A stretch of 15,656 nt of DNA, taken from positions 1-15,656 of the forward strand of contig CAMLKW010000098.1 of the NCBI GenBank assembly GCA_946480605.1, in the 5' to 3' direction. This document shows positions 6,205 through 12,223 of the stretch, piece after piece. The translations under genes and the position numbers were made by a program. Within the stretch, counting starts at the first letter, position 1. Every line of letters starts with the position of its first letter. The notes beneath the pieces were generated by a model. That model did not search any database. It had not been told where the DNA came from and was given only the letters and a program-made list of their open reading frames with translations. This DNA comes from an uncultured Roseateles sp. (lineage in GTDB: Bacteria; Pseudomonadota; Gammaproteobacteria; Burkholderiales; Burkholderiaceae).

Positions 6205-6654
6205 TCACTGGATGGCGATGCGCTTGGGCTGCGCGGCCTCGCGCCGCGCGATGCTGACCTGCAGCACCCCGTCGCGGTAGCTGGCCTTGACATGGTCCGG
6301 GTCGACGTCGTCGGGCAGCGCGACGGCACGGTCGAAGCGGCCGGTGGCACGCTCGCGCGCATGGAAGCGCTGGCGCTCGCTGCCGGCCGCGGGCGCGGTC
6401 CGCTCGCCCACCAGGCGCAGCACGCCGCGGTCGAGGGTGACCTCGATCTTGCCGGCGTCCAGGCCGGGCGCGAAGGCGTAGACCTCCACGCTCTGCGGCG
6501 TGCGCCCGACGTTGATCTGCGGCAGCGTGCCGCTGGCGACCGAGCGGATGCTGGCGGGCAGGCCGGCCGAGCCGAGCAGTTCGTCCAGCTCGCGGTGCAG
6601 GCGGTCGAAGGGTCCGAACAGGCTGTTCGGATGGGTCAGCAATGAGTGGAACAT
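6205..6654 (-). CDS. hsp20: Small heat-shock protein, Hsp20/alpha-crystallin family (first copy)
   Basis: A 149-residue chaperone. The N-terminal arm (MFHSLLTHPNSLFGPFDRLH) is hydrophobic and aromatic as in oligomer-forming family members. The alpha-crystallin domain covers about 44-140 with VEVYAFAPGLDAGKIEVTL, the signature ASYRDGVL (124-131), and a C-terminal I-x-I motif in KRIAIQ (145-148). ATG 6654 is preceded by GGAG 8 bases upstream. It is the first gene of the Hsp20 operon; its upstream region holds a CTTGAAA element that could belong to a heat-shock or housekeeping promoter. Its neighbours (adh, Pat-like gene, DUF2892, sigma-54 activator) point to a general stress or low-oxygen cluster. 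Confidence 0.95.
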   Translation of the reverse strand: MFHSLLTHPNSLFGPFDRLHRELDELLGSAGLPASIRSVASGTLPQINVGRTPQSVEVYAFAPGLDAGKIEVTLDRGVLRLVGERTAPAAGSERQRFHARERATGRFDRAVALPDDVDPDHVKASYRDGVLQVSIARREAAQPKRIAIQ

Positions 6655-6680
6655 GGCTTGATCTCCGTTCAGTGGTGTTC

Positions 6681-6704
6681 ACCGGCCGGGGGCGTCCAGC
6701 CGGT
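6681..6704 (-). repeat. GC-rich stem-loop in the Hsp20 5' leader
   Basis: On the minus strand ACCGGC (6704-6699) pairs perfectly with GCCGGT (6686-6681) around a 12-base loop. If transcription starts near 6705 it forms the extreme 5' end of the Hsp20 mRNA. A further 5-base pairing between CTCCG (6714-6710) and the CGGAG containing the ribosome-binding site (6667-6663) would enclose it, but only if transcription starts further upstream. Confidence 0.35.
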
Positions 6705-6711
6705 CGCAGCG

Positions 6712-6740
6712 GAGTTAGGCGCGGGCCGGCGCATTTCAAG
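6712..6740 (-). promoter_or_regulatory. Putative promoter of the Hsp20 operon
   Basis: On the minus strand CTTGAAA (6740-6734) equals the -35 core of sigma-32 promoters and contains TTGAAA, 5 of 6 for sigma-70. Sixteen bases later comes TAACTC (6717-6712), a poor -10 hexamer; the sigma-32 -10 (CCCCAT-type) is only vaguely matched by CGCCTAAC. A start of transcription near 6705 would leave a leader of about 50 bases. The -35 is credible; the sigma factor is uncertain. Confidence 0.35.
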
Positions 6741-6771
6741 GGGTGGGCGATGTCCCTGGAATTAGGGGCGG

Positions 6772-6785
6772 CCGGGTCGACCCGG
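6772..6785. repeat. Perfect 14-base palindrome in the divergent intergenic region
   Basis: CCGGGTCGACCCGG is fully self-complementary. It lies between the divergent Hsp20 operon (start 6654) and the small membrane protein gene (start 6830), about 10 bases ahead of a TATGCT hexamer (6795-6800) that could be the -10 for the plus-strand genes. The position suits an operator; no regulator can be named. Confidence 0.35.
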
Positions 6786-6829
6786 AGCGGCGGCTATGCT
6801 GGCGCGCAACCCAGCTCGTCGTGAACACC

Positions 6830-7063
6830 ATGCGCGCCGTTTTCAGCCTCCTTGCCCTCGTCATCGTCGCGGCCATCGTGTTGTCGCTGGTCAAGAAGCA
6901 GGCTGGCGCCTTGAAGCCGGCGGCGCCGGCCGGCGCGAGCGCGGCATCGCAGCCGGAGCCCGCGGCCGTGCCGCAGCCGCAGGCGGTGGGGCAGCAGGTG
7001 CAGGGCTCCATCGACGAGGCCGCCCGCCGCACCGCCGAGGCTGCGTCCGCCGCCACGAACTGA
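6830..7063 (+). CDS. Small single-pass membrane protein of unknown function
   Basis: A 77-residue protein: MRAVFSLLALVIVAAIVLSL forms one N-terminal transmembrane helix or uncleaved signal anchor (about 3-21), followed by KKQ and a Pro/Ala/Gln-rich segment (28-66), then a short helix rich in Ala and Glu. ATG 6830 is chosen because it places the membrane segment at the N terminus; GTG 6821 is an alternative, and neither has a good ribosome-binding site. A TATGCT hexamer at 6795-6800 could be its -10. It ends 5 bases before thpR, so the two are likely co-transcribed. I do not recognise a family; similar short proteins are common in Burkholderiales. Confidence 0.7.
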   Translation: MRAVFSLLALVIVAAIVLSLVKKQAGALKPAAPAGASAASQPEPAAVPQPQAVGQQVQGSIDEAARRTAEAASAATN

Positions 7064-7068
7064 GCCGC

Positions 7069-7614
7069 GTGGCCGGCCACAAGCTGTTCTTCGCGCTGCG
7101 GCCGGACGAGGCGGCGGCCGAACGCATCGAGCATGTCGTCATGGCCGAGCACCAGGCGCGCGGCCTGCCACCGCGGCTGCGGCCCCGGCGCATCTTCCAC
7201 ATCACGCTGCACTACTTCGGCTGTTTCGACGGCGAGCCGGACGAGCGGCTGCTGGCGGCCGCCGGCCGGGCGGCGTCGGAGCTGGCGTGGCCGGCCTTCG
7301 ACCTGCAGTTCGACCGCTTCGCCAGCTGGGGCGAGGCGGGTGCCCGCCACCATCCCTTCGTGCTGACCGGCGGGCAGGGCCTGGAGGCAGCGCGCGAGCT
7401 GCGCGATGCGCTGGTGGAGCGCCTGGTGGCCCATGGCTTTGCGGCACCCGGCCGCCCCTACGAGCCGCACCTGACGCTGCGCTACGACAAGCAGCCCGCG
7501 CCGGCCTGGCCGGTGGACCTGGCCGGCTGGGTGGCCAGCGAATTCGTGCTGGTGAAAAGCGTGCAGGGCCAGACGCGGCACGAGGTGCTGCGGCGCTGGC
7601 CGCTGCAGGGCTAG
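7069..7614 (+). CDS. thpR: RNA 2',3'-cyclic phosphodiesterase (2H/LigT family)
   Basis: A 181-residue cytosolic 2H phosphoesterase. The two hallmark H-x-T-L motifs are present: FHITLHYFG with H44 and T46, and YEPHLTLRYDK with H134 and T136. The KLFFALRP opening is typical of ThpR/LigT. The enzyme opens 2',3'-cyclic phosphates on RNA to 2'-phosphates; older annotations call it 2'-5' RNA ligase. The length is normal. I chose GTG 7069, the only start that leaves the KLFFALRP strand intact with a short N terminus; it begins 5 bases after the upstream stop. No clear ribosome-binding site, consistent with translational coupling. Confidence 0.92.
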   Translation: MAGHKLFFALRPDEAAAERIEHVVMAEHQARGLPPRLRPRRIFHITLHYFGCFDGEPDERLLAAAGRAASELAWPAFDLQFDRFASWGEAGARHHPFVLTGGQGLEAARELRDALVERLVAHGFAAPGRPYEPHLTLRYDKQPAPAWPVDLAGWVASEFVLVKSVQGQTRHEVLRRWPLQG

Positions 7615-7623
7615 CGTCCTACA

Positions 7624-7641
7624 GCCGGCAGCGTCGCCGGC
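7624..7641 (+). terminator. Weak hairpin after thpR
   Basis: GCCGGC-AGCGTC-GCCGGC gives a 6-base stem with a 6-base loop, 9 bases after the thpR stop. There is no T-tract. It may be a Rho-independent-like end or chance in GC-rich DNA. Confidence 0.2.
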
Positions 7642-7700
7642 CGACCGCCCAGGCCCGGTGACGTCGCCAGCATGGCCGCATCGCTTCAGGAGAGATCGCC

Positions 7701-7940
7701 ATGATCAAGCATGTCATTGCCCTGGTCGCCGCTTCCGGCCTGGCGGCCAAGCTGGTGCAGCACCTCATCCAGCGGCAGCAGACGCAGCGCGGCCGCGACG
7801 AAGGCCGGCGCCATCGCGACGAGGTGAACCGCTGGGAGGCCGAGGGCGGCAACCTGCCGCCGGCCCCGCCCAGGCAGGCCGCCGCACCACGCCGCCGTGC
7901 CGCTGCGAAGACTGTGAAGAAGGCTGCGGCCGGGGGCTGA
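7701..7940 (+). CDS. Small basic hypothetical protein
   Basis: A 79-residue protein beginning MIKHVIALVAASGLAAKLV, a short hydrophobic or amphipathic segment, followed by a charged middle (QRQQTQRGRDEGRRHRDEV), and an Ala/Pro/Lys/Arg tail (RRRAAAKTVKKAAAGG) that resembles the basic tails of histone-H1-like proteins. ATG 7701 has a good AGGAG 8 bases upstream, which supports expression. No family is recognised. It stands alone between thpR and a convergent CsbD gene. It might be membrane-associated or bind nucleic acid through the tail; both are guesses. Confidence 0.65.
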   Translation: MIKHVIALVAASGLAAKLVQHLIQRQQTQRGRDEGRRHRDEVNRWEAEGGNLPPAPPRQAAAPRRRAAAKTVKKAAAGG

Positions 7941-7951
7941 TGGCGGACCGG

Positions 7952-7979
7952 CAAAAGAAGGCCGCCCCGAGGGGCGGCC
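7952..7979 (-). terminator. Rho-independent terminator of the csbD-like gene
   Basis: On the minus strand GGCCGCCCC pairs with GGGGCGGCC (7979-7960, 9 bases, nominal 2-base loop so probably 8 pairs plus a tetraloop) and is followed by TTCTTTTG (7959-7952). It starts 22 bases after the csbD-like stop codon. From the plus strand the same stem lies after the 79-residue gene but lacks a T-tract, so it probably works mainly leftward. Confidence 0.85.
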
Positions 7980-8001
7980 GGTGCCGTGAGCGGGGGCGGC
8001 G

Positions 8002-8229
8002 TCAGACCTTGTCCTTGGTGAACCAGTCGTCCGTCGCGCGGCGCTCCCAGCTGGCGATCTGCTTCTCGGCCTCGTCCTTGGCGACGCCGTAGCGCTCCTG
8101 GATCTTGCCGGCGAGCTGGTCGCGGCGGCCGGCGACGACGTCGAGGTCGTCGTCGGTCAGCTTGCCCCATTGCTCGCGCACCTTGCCGGTGACCTGCTTC
8201 CATTGGCCTTCGATGCGATCCCAGTTCAT
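8002..8229 (-). CDS. CsbD-family stress protein
   Basis: A 75-residue, highly charged, soluble helical protein: MNWDRIEGQWKQVTGKVREQ matches the CsbD/YjbJ signature (MN-D-I-G-W-Q-KG-K-EQWGKLTDDDL). Members are abundant in stress and stationary phase (SigB regulon in Bacillus, YjbJ in E. coli), but the molecular role is unknown. ATG 8229 follows AAGGAG with 5 bases between, a strong ribosome-binding site almost identical to that of the second hsp20 (AAGGAGTCAC). It is monocistronic, with its own terminator and a 108-base upstream gap holding an 8-base inverted repeat. Confidence 0.93.
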   Translation of the reverse strand: MNWDRIEGQWKQVTGKVREQWGKLTDDDLDVVAGRRDQLAGKIQERYGVAKDEAEKQIASWERRATDDWFTKDKV

Positions 8230-8252
8230 GGTGACTCCTTCGGTGAGATGCG

Positions 8253-8293
8253 GCGATGCCGCGGTGAAGTCACTGTGCCTGTGCGGGCATCGC
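8253..8293. repeat. Inverted repeat upstream of the csbD-like gene
   Basis: GCGATGCC (8253-8260) and GGCATCGC (8286-8293) are perfect 8-base arms separated by 25 bases, 24-64 bases ahead of the csbD-like start codon. The spacer includes a smaller GTGA-AG-TCAC dyad (8264-8273). It could be paired operator half-sites or a leader hairpin. I could not place a convincing -35/-10 here. Confidence 0.35.
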
Positions 8294-8337
8294 TAACGGG
8301 TCGGACCAGCGGGGAGATGGCTGTAGGAACAGGACTA

Positions 8338-9336
8338 TCAGCCGCCCGCCACCGCCTGCGCCAGCGCGCGCACGCTCAGCGGCGCCGAGCCCTCGGCCTT
8401 GTTGGAGATGGTCACGAAGCAGTCCTGCCCGGCACCGGCCGTGCCGCGGATGACGCGGGCCAGCTCGGCGCGCGTGTCGGGGTCGGGGTCCAGCATCTCG
8501 GCGAACTCGCCGTACTTCTTCTCCGCGTCCTCGTAGCCGTAGGCGCCGTGCAGGCGGTTCAGGTTCCAGCGCGCCACCAGCGGCCCGGGCCACAGCGCAC
8601 GCAGCAGCGGCAGTTGCTGCGCCAGCGGTGGCAGCTTGGGATGCAGACCCAGGCAGTAGCGCGCGCCCGTGTCGCGCAGCAGCGCGGCGAACTCGGTGCT
8701 CAGCCAGGCCGCGTCGCGCACCTCCACGGCCACGACGCCGGCCGGCAGCGCTGGCAGGGCGCGCAGCAGGGCATGCAGGCGGTCCAGCTGCTCGGGCATC
8801 CGTCCGAGCAGGCCGCCGGGCAGCGGGCTGATCTGGAACACCAGCGCGCCGATCTTGCCGCCCAGGCCTTCGGCGGCCGGCTCGATGAAGTCCTGCTGCG
8901 CCACGGCCGCGTCGAGGAACAGCGGGTTGGGCTGCTGGCCGCGGCCATCCTCGTCGCGGATCAGCGCGTCGGTCACGAGGCTGGGCGCCTTCACCGTGAA
9001 GCGGAAGCCCGCCGGCACCTGTTCGGCGTAGCGCTGGAACTCGCTGGCGGCCAGCGGCTTGTAGAAACCGCGGTCGATGCCGACGGCGCGCAGCAGCGGA
9101 TGCGCCGCGTAGGCGGGCAGGCCGGTGCGGGACAGCGTGGACTCGCTGTGCCTGCCGGCCCACACCAGGCCCTGCCAGCCGGGGTAGCTCCAGGTGGACG
9201 TGCCGAGGTGGATGTGCGGCGACAGCGCGGCGGCGAGCGCCAGGTCGTCGGCGCCGGCCGGCGCGGGCTGAACGCCGCGCGCGCGCCTGCCTTGCGGTGG
9301 CGCGTCGGCAGCAGCGGCGAAGAGCTCGTCCTGCAT
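8338..9336 (-). CDS. DUF72 (YecE-like) domain protein
   Basis: A 332-residue protein of the DUF72 family, a TIM-barrel-like fold of unknown biochemical activity. Supporting motifs: HLGTSTWSYPGW (42-54), the pattern that opens the domain; GFRFTVKAP (110-118); VAVEVRDAAWL (202-212); ARWNLNRLHGAYGYED (255-270); and CFVTISNKAEGSAPLS near the end. About 40 residues of low-complexity Ala/Pro sequence precede the domain. ATG 9336 lies 2 bases after the pxpA stop, so it is the last gene of the pxpBCA operon and translationally coupled. No known role links DUF72 to 5-oxoproline; the link here is positional only. Confidence 0.92.
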   Translation of the reverse strand: MQDELFAAAADAPPQGRRARGVQPAPAGADDLALAAALSPHIHLGTSTWSYPGWQGLVWAGRHSESTLSRTGLPAYAAHPLLRAVGIDRGFYKPLAASEFQRYAEQVPAGFRFTVKAPSLVTDALIRDEDGRGQQPNPLFLDAAVAQQDFIEPAAEGLGGKIGALVFQISPLPGGLLGRMPEQLDRLHALLRALPALPAGVVAVEVRDAAWLSTEFAALLRDTGARYCLGLHPKLPPLAQQLPLLRALWPGPLVARWNLNRLHGAYGYEDAEKKYGEFAEMLDPDPDTRAELARVIRGTAGAGQDCFVTISNKAEGSAPLSVRALAQAVAGG

Positions 9337-9338
9337 CG

Positions 9339-10079
9339 TCACGCGGTCACGCGCACGCCGGCGTCGATCAGCGCCGCGTGCAGCGCCCGCGCGAACGCCA
9401 GCGCGTGCGGGCCATCGCCGTGCAGGCAGATCGTCTGCGCGAGCAGCGGCACGGTCTCGCCACCGACCGCCACGACGACGCCCTCGCGCACCATGCGCAG
9501 CGTGCGGGCGACGGCTTCGTCCACGTCGCTGATGAAGGCGCCGGGCTGGCTGCGCGGCACCAGGCTGCCGTCGGCGCGGTAGCCGCGGTCGGCGAACACC
9601 TCGGACACGGCGCGCAGGCCGGCGCGCTCGGCGGCGCGCAGCAGTTCGCTGCCGGCCAGGCCGTAGACCGCGAGGCCGGGATTCACGTCGAGCACCGCCG
9701 CGGCGACGGCATCGGCCAGCGCCGGGTCGCGCGCGGCCTGGTTGTAGAGCGCGCCATGCGGCTTCACGTGGTGCAACTCGCCGCCCTGCGCGCGTACCAG
9801 CGCGTCCAGTGCGCCGATCTGGTAGATCAGGTCGGCGCGCACGTCGGCGGGCGACAGCTGCATCTCGCTGCGGCCGAAGTTGTCGCGGTCGGGGTAGCTG
9901 GGGTGGGCGCCGATGGCGACGCCGCGCGCCAGCGCCGCGGCCACCGTCGCCTGCATCAGCCGGGCGTCGCCGGCATGCCAGCCGCAGGCGATGTTGGCGG
10001 CGCTGACCAGTGCCAGCAGTTCGGCGTCGTCGGGCGCGCCTTCGCCGAGGTCGGCGTTCAGGTCCACATGAAGGTTCAT
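9339..10079 (-). CDS. pxpA: 5-oxoprolinase subunit A (LamB/YcsF family)
   Basis: A 246-residue subunit of the three-part bacterial 5-oxoprolinase (PxpABC), which uses ATP to open 5-oxoproline (pyroglutamate) to glutamate. Family motifs are DLNADLGEG (6-14), [11 protein letters not shown] (28-38), [15 protein letters not shown] (56-70) and [10 protein letters not shown] (104-113). The length is normal. Start ATG 10079 overlaps the pxpC stop by four bases (ATGA) and the stop lies 2 bases before the DUF72 gene. PxpA is thought to act with the PxpBC pair on the ring-opening step. The gene order in transcription is pxpB, pxpC, pxpA. Confidence 0.96.
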   Translation of the reverse strand: MNLHVDLNADLGEGAPDDAELLALVSAANIACGWHAGDARLMQATVAAALARGVAIGAHPSYPDRDNFGRSEMQLSPADVRADLIYQIGALDALVRAQGGELHHVKPHGALYNQAARDPALADAVAAAVLDVNPGLAVYGLAGSELLRAAERAGLRAVSEVFADRGYRADGSLVPRSQPGAFISDVDEAVARTLRMVREGVVVAVGGETVPLLAQTICLHGDGPHALAFARALHAALIDAGVRVTA

Positions 10080-10996
10080 GGCGCGTAGCTCCATTGATGC
10101 AGGTCGCGCTGGCGCTCGCGCAGCGCGGCCAGCGCCTCCTCGGGCGAGCAGGGCACGAAGCGCAGCGTCGCGCCCAGGCGCAGTTGCGCGAGCTTCCACA
10201 GGTCGGCGCGGATGACGACGGCAATCTTCGGGTAGCCGCCGGTGGTCTGTGCATCGGCCAGCAACACGATGGGCTGGCCCGACGGCGGCACCTGCACGAC
10301 GCCCGGCAGCACGCCGTGCGAGGGCAGCTCCCCGCCGCGTTCGCGCGTGAGTACCGGGCCGGCCAGCCGGTAGCCCATGCGGTTGCTTTGCGGCGTGACG
10401 GTCCAGCCGCTGGCCAGCAAGGCCTCGCGCGACGCGGTGTCGAACTCGGCGTACTCGGGGCCGGGCAGCACGCGCACGGTTGGCGTCCAGTCGGGCAGGC
10501 GCAGGCCCGCCGGCTTCAGCGGCAAGCGGGCGGGCGGGCCCAGGGGCAGCCGGTCGCCGTCGCGCAGCGCGCGGCCGTCCAGGCCGCCGAAGCGCGCTTT
10601 CAGGTCGGTGCTGCGCGAGCCCAATGCGGCGGGAGTGGCGATGCCGCCGGACATGCAGACGTAGCTGCGCATGCGCTCGCGCGGCGCGGCCAGCTGGAGT
10701 TGCTGGCCGGCGCGCACGGCGCAGCGCCAACCGGGGCGCAGCGGGCGGCCGTCCAGGCTGGCCTCCGCGTCGGTGCCGGTCAGCGCGATCCAGCCATCGG
10801 CATGAAAGCGCAGCGTGGCGCCGCCCAGCGTGAACTCCAGGCCGGCGGCGTCGGCCGCGTTGCCCAGCAGCAGGTTGCCGGCCGCCAGCGCGACGTCGTC
10901 CAGCGCGCCGCAGCGGCTGACGCCGCGGTCGCGCCAGGCGTGGCGGCCGAGGTCCTGCACGGTGGCCAGCGGGCCGGCGCGGACGATCTCGATCAT
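10076..10996 (-). CDS. pxpC: 5-oxoprolinase subunit C (AHS2/biotin-dependent carboxyltransferase family)
   Basis: A 306-residue cytosolic subunit of 5-oxoprolinase. It begins [21 protein letters not shown], with the TVQDLGR motif (12-18) characteristic of the AHS2 family, followed by [17 protein letters not shown]. It also carries [22 protein letters not shown], the conserved late motif. Older annotations call it urea amidolyase-related or allophanate hydrolase subunit 2. The partner genes pxpB and pxpA, and no urea carboxylase, indicate 5-oxoproline as substrate. Start ATG 10996 overlaps the pxpB stop by four bases (ATGA), and its stop overlaps the pxpA start in the same way. Confidence 0.95.
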   Translation of the reverse strand: MIEIVRAGPLATVQDLGRHAWRDRGVSRCGALDDVALAAGNLLLGNAADAAGLEFTLGGATLRFHADGWIALTGTDAEASLDGRPLRPGWRCAVRAGQQLQLAAPRERMRSYVCMSGGIATPAALGSRSTDLKARFGGLDGRALRDGDRLPLGPPARLPLKPAGLRLPDWTPTVRVLPGPEYAEFDTASREALLASGWTVTPQSNRMGYRLAGPVLTRERGGELPSHGVLPGVVQVPPSGQPIVLLADAQTTGGYPKIAVVIRADLWKLAQLRLGATLRFVPCSPEEALAALRERQRDLHQWSYAP

Positions 10997-11643
10997 GTCG
11001 GCACGAAGCGCACGCGGTCGCCCGACGCCAGCAGCGTGGGTGGCTCGGCCTGCGGGTCGAACAGCGGCAGCGCGGTGCGGCCGATCAGCTGCCAGCCGCC
11101 CGGCGTGGCCAGCGGGTAGATGCCGGTCTGCGCGCCGCCGATGCCGACGCTGCCGGCCGGCACCGCGGTGCGCGGCTCGGCCCGGCGCGGCGTGTGCAGC
11201 GACTCGTCCAGTCCGCCCAGGTAGGCGAAGCCGGGCTGGAAGCCGATGAAGTAGACGACGTATTCGGCCGCCGCGTGGCGGCGCACGACTTCATCGGCGC
11301 TCAGCTCACAGTGGTCGGCGACGTCGCCGAGGTCGGGACCGTCGTAGCGGACCGGGATCTCGACGAGCCGGCCAGCGGCCTGTTTGCGCAGCGGCTGCTT
11401 CCACAGCGCCAGGGCGGCCTGGGCCAGTGCTTCGGCCTCGGTGCGCAGCGGGTCGAAGCTCAGCGTCAGGTTGTTCATGCCGGGAATGACGCTCAGCACG
11501 CTGCCGTTCTGCGCCAGCGCGGCGGCCAGCTGCCAGACGCGCTGCTGGTGTTCCAGCGTGATGGGCCCGCCCACCGCGCAGCACAGCGCCGCCTCGCCCA
11601 GCGGGCGGATCAGCAACTCCGTGGGCTCAGGCGGCTTGTCCAT
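10993..11643 (-). CDS. pxpB: 5-oxoprolinase subunit B (AHS1/allophanate hydrolase subunit 1 family)
   Basis: A 216-residue subunit that pairs with PxpC. Motifs: [14 protein letters not shown] (52-65), [16 protein letters not shown] (131-146), and [27 protein letters not shown] (164-190). The frame is open further upstream, but the extension lies antisense to tadA; ATG 11643 gives the family's N terminus ([11 protein letters not shown]). It has no clear ribosome-binding site. It is the first gene of the pxpBCA-DUF72 operon and diverges from tadA with only 37 bases between start codons, so its promoter must overlap the tadA coding region. Confidence 0.94.
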   Translation of the reverse strand: MDKPPEPTELLIRPLGEAALCCAVGGPITLEHQQRVWQLAAALAQNGSVLSVIPGMNNLTLSFDPLRTEAEALAQAALALWKQPLRKQAAGRLVEIPVRYDGPDLGDVADHCELSADEVVRRHAAAEYVVYFIGFQPGFAYLGGLDESLHTPRRAEPRTAVPAGSVGIGGAQTGIYPLATPGGWQLIGRTALPLFDPQAEPPTLLASGDRVRFVPT

Positions 11644-11646
11644 GTG

Positions 11647-11661
11647 CCGCGAGTATCGCGG
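11647..11661. repeat. Dyad in the 37-base pxpB/tadA divergent gap
   Basis: CCGCGA-GTA-TCGCGG is a perfect 6-base-arm dyad occupying much of the space between the two start codons. On the pxpB side it lies 3 bases upstream of the ATG, where a ribosome-binding site would be. It could be an operator acting on both directions. Confidence 0.35.
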
Positions 11662-11664
11662 TCG

Positions 11665-11670
11665 TAAACT
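11665..11670 (+). promoter_or_regulatory. Putative -10 element for tadA-ldcA
   Basis: TAAACT matches 4 of 6 bases of TATAAT and lies 10 bases before the tadA ATG. No convincing -35 is placed 16-18 bases upstream. If real, transcription would start about 3-5 bases before the ATG, giving a nearly leaderless mRNA, which agrees with the lack of a ribosome-binding site at tadA. Confidence 0.35.
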
Positions 11671-11680
11671 CCCGCCGCCC

Positions 11681-12223
11681 ATGACCGAACCCCTTTTCAC
11701 GCCCGCCGACGAGTACGCGATGCGCCTCGCGCTGGACCAGGCGCACAACGCCTGGCTGGTGGGCGAGGTGCCGGTGGGCGCCGTCATCACGCGGGGCGGC
11801 CAGGTCATCGCGACCGGCTACAACCGCCCGATCACGACGCACGACCCGACCGCGCATGCCGAGATCGTCGCGCTGCGCCACGCGGCCACGCTGCTGGAGA
11901 ACTACCGGCTGCCGGAGTGCGAGCTGTTCGTCACGCTGGAGCCCTGCGCGATGTGCGCGATGGCGCTGATGCATGCGCGCTTCAAGCGCGTGGTGTTCGC
12001 CGCGACCGACCCCAAGACCGGCGTGGCCGGCTCGGTGACCGACCTGTTCGCGCTGCCGCAGCTCAATCACCACACGCGCATCGAGCGCGGGCTGATGGCG
12101 GATGCGTCGGCCCAGTTGCTGCGCGACTTCTTCGCCGAGCGCCGCGAGGCCGCACGCGCACGCCGCGCCGAGCGGCAGGGGCTCATCCCCACCGGCGAAG
12201 CCACCCATCTGGACGACCACTGA
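11681..12223 (+). CDS. tadA: tRNA-specific adenosine deaminase TadA
   Basis: A 180-residue zinc deaminase that converts adenosine 34 to inosine in the wobble position of tRNA-Arg(ACG); normally essential. The catalytic set is visible: HAE with H59 and E61, and PCAMC with C89 and C92 (zinc ligands H59, C89, C92; E61 is the proton shuttle). The N-terminal helix MRLALDQAHNAW and the PVGAVI strand are standard. The C terminus (about 150-180) is a basic helix plus a short tail. ATG 11681 is chosen over upstream in-frame starts because the product then matches the family length. The stop and the ldcA start share a base (TGATG), implying coupled translation. Confidence 0.96.
   Translation: MTEPLFTPADEYAMRLALDQAHNAWLVGEVPVGAVITRGGQVIATGYNRPITTHDPTAHAEIVALRHAATLLENYRLPECELFVTLEPCAMCAMALMHARFKRVVFAATDPKTGVAGSVTDLFALPQLNHHTRIERGLMADASAQLLRDFFAERREAARARRAERQGLIPTGEATHLDDH

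Noticed and set aside
6177..6362. Upstream extension of the second Hsp20 frame
   Set aside because: It overlaps the first hsp20 and the strong AAGGAG site supports ATG 6176.
6657..6671. TTGATCTCCGTTCAG as a second FNR box before Hsp20
   Set aside because: Only one half-site fits, and it overlaps the hsp20 ribosome-binding site.
11644..11808. Upstream extension of pxpB to a 271-residue product
   Set aside because: The added part is antisense to tadA codons and has no similarity to the family; ATG 11643 gives the expected N terminus.
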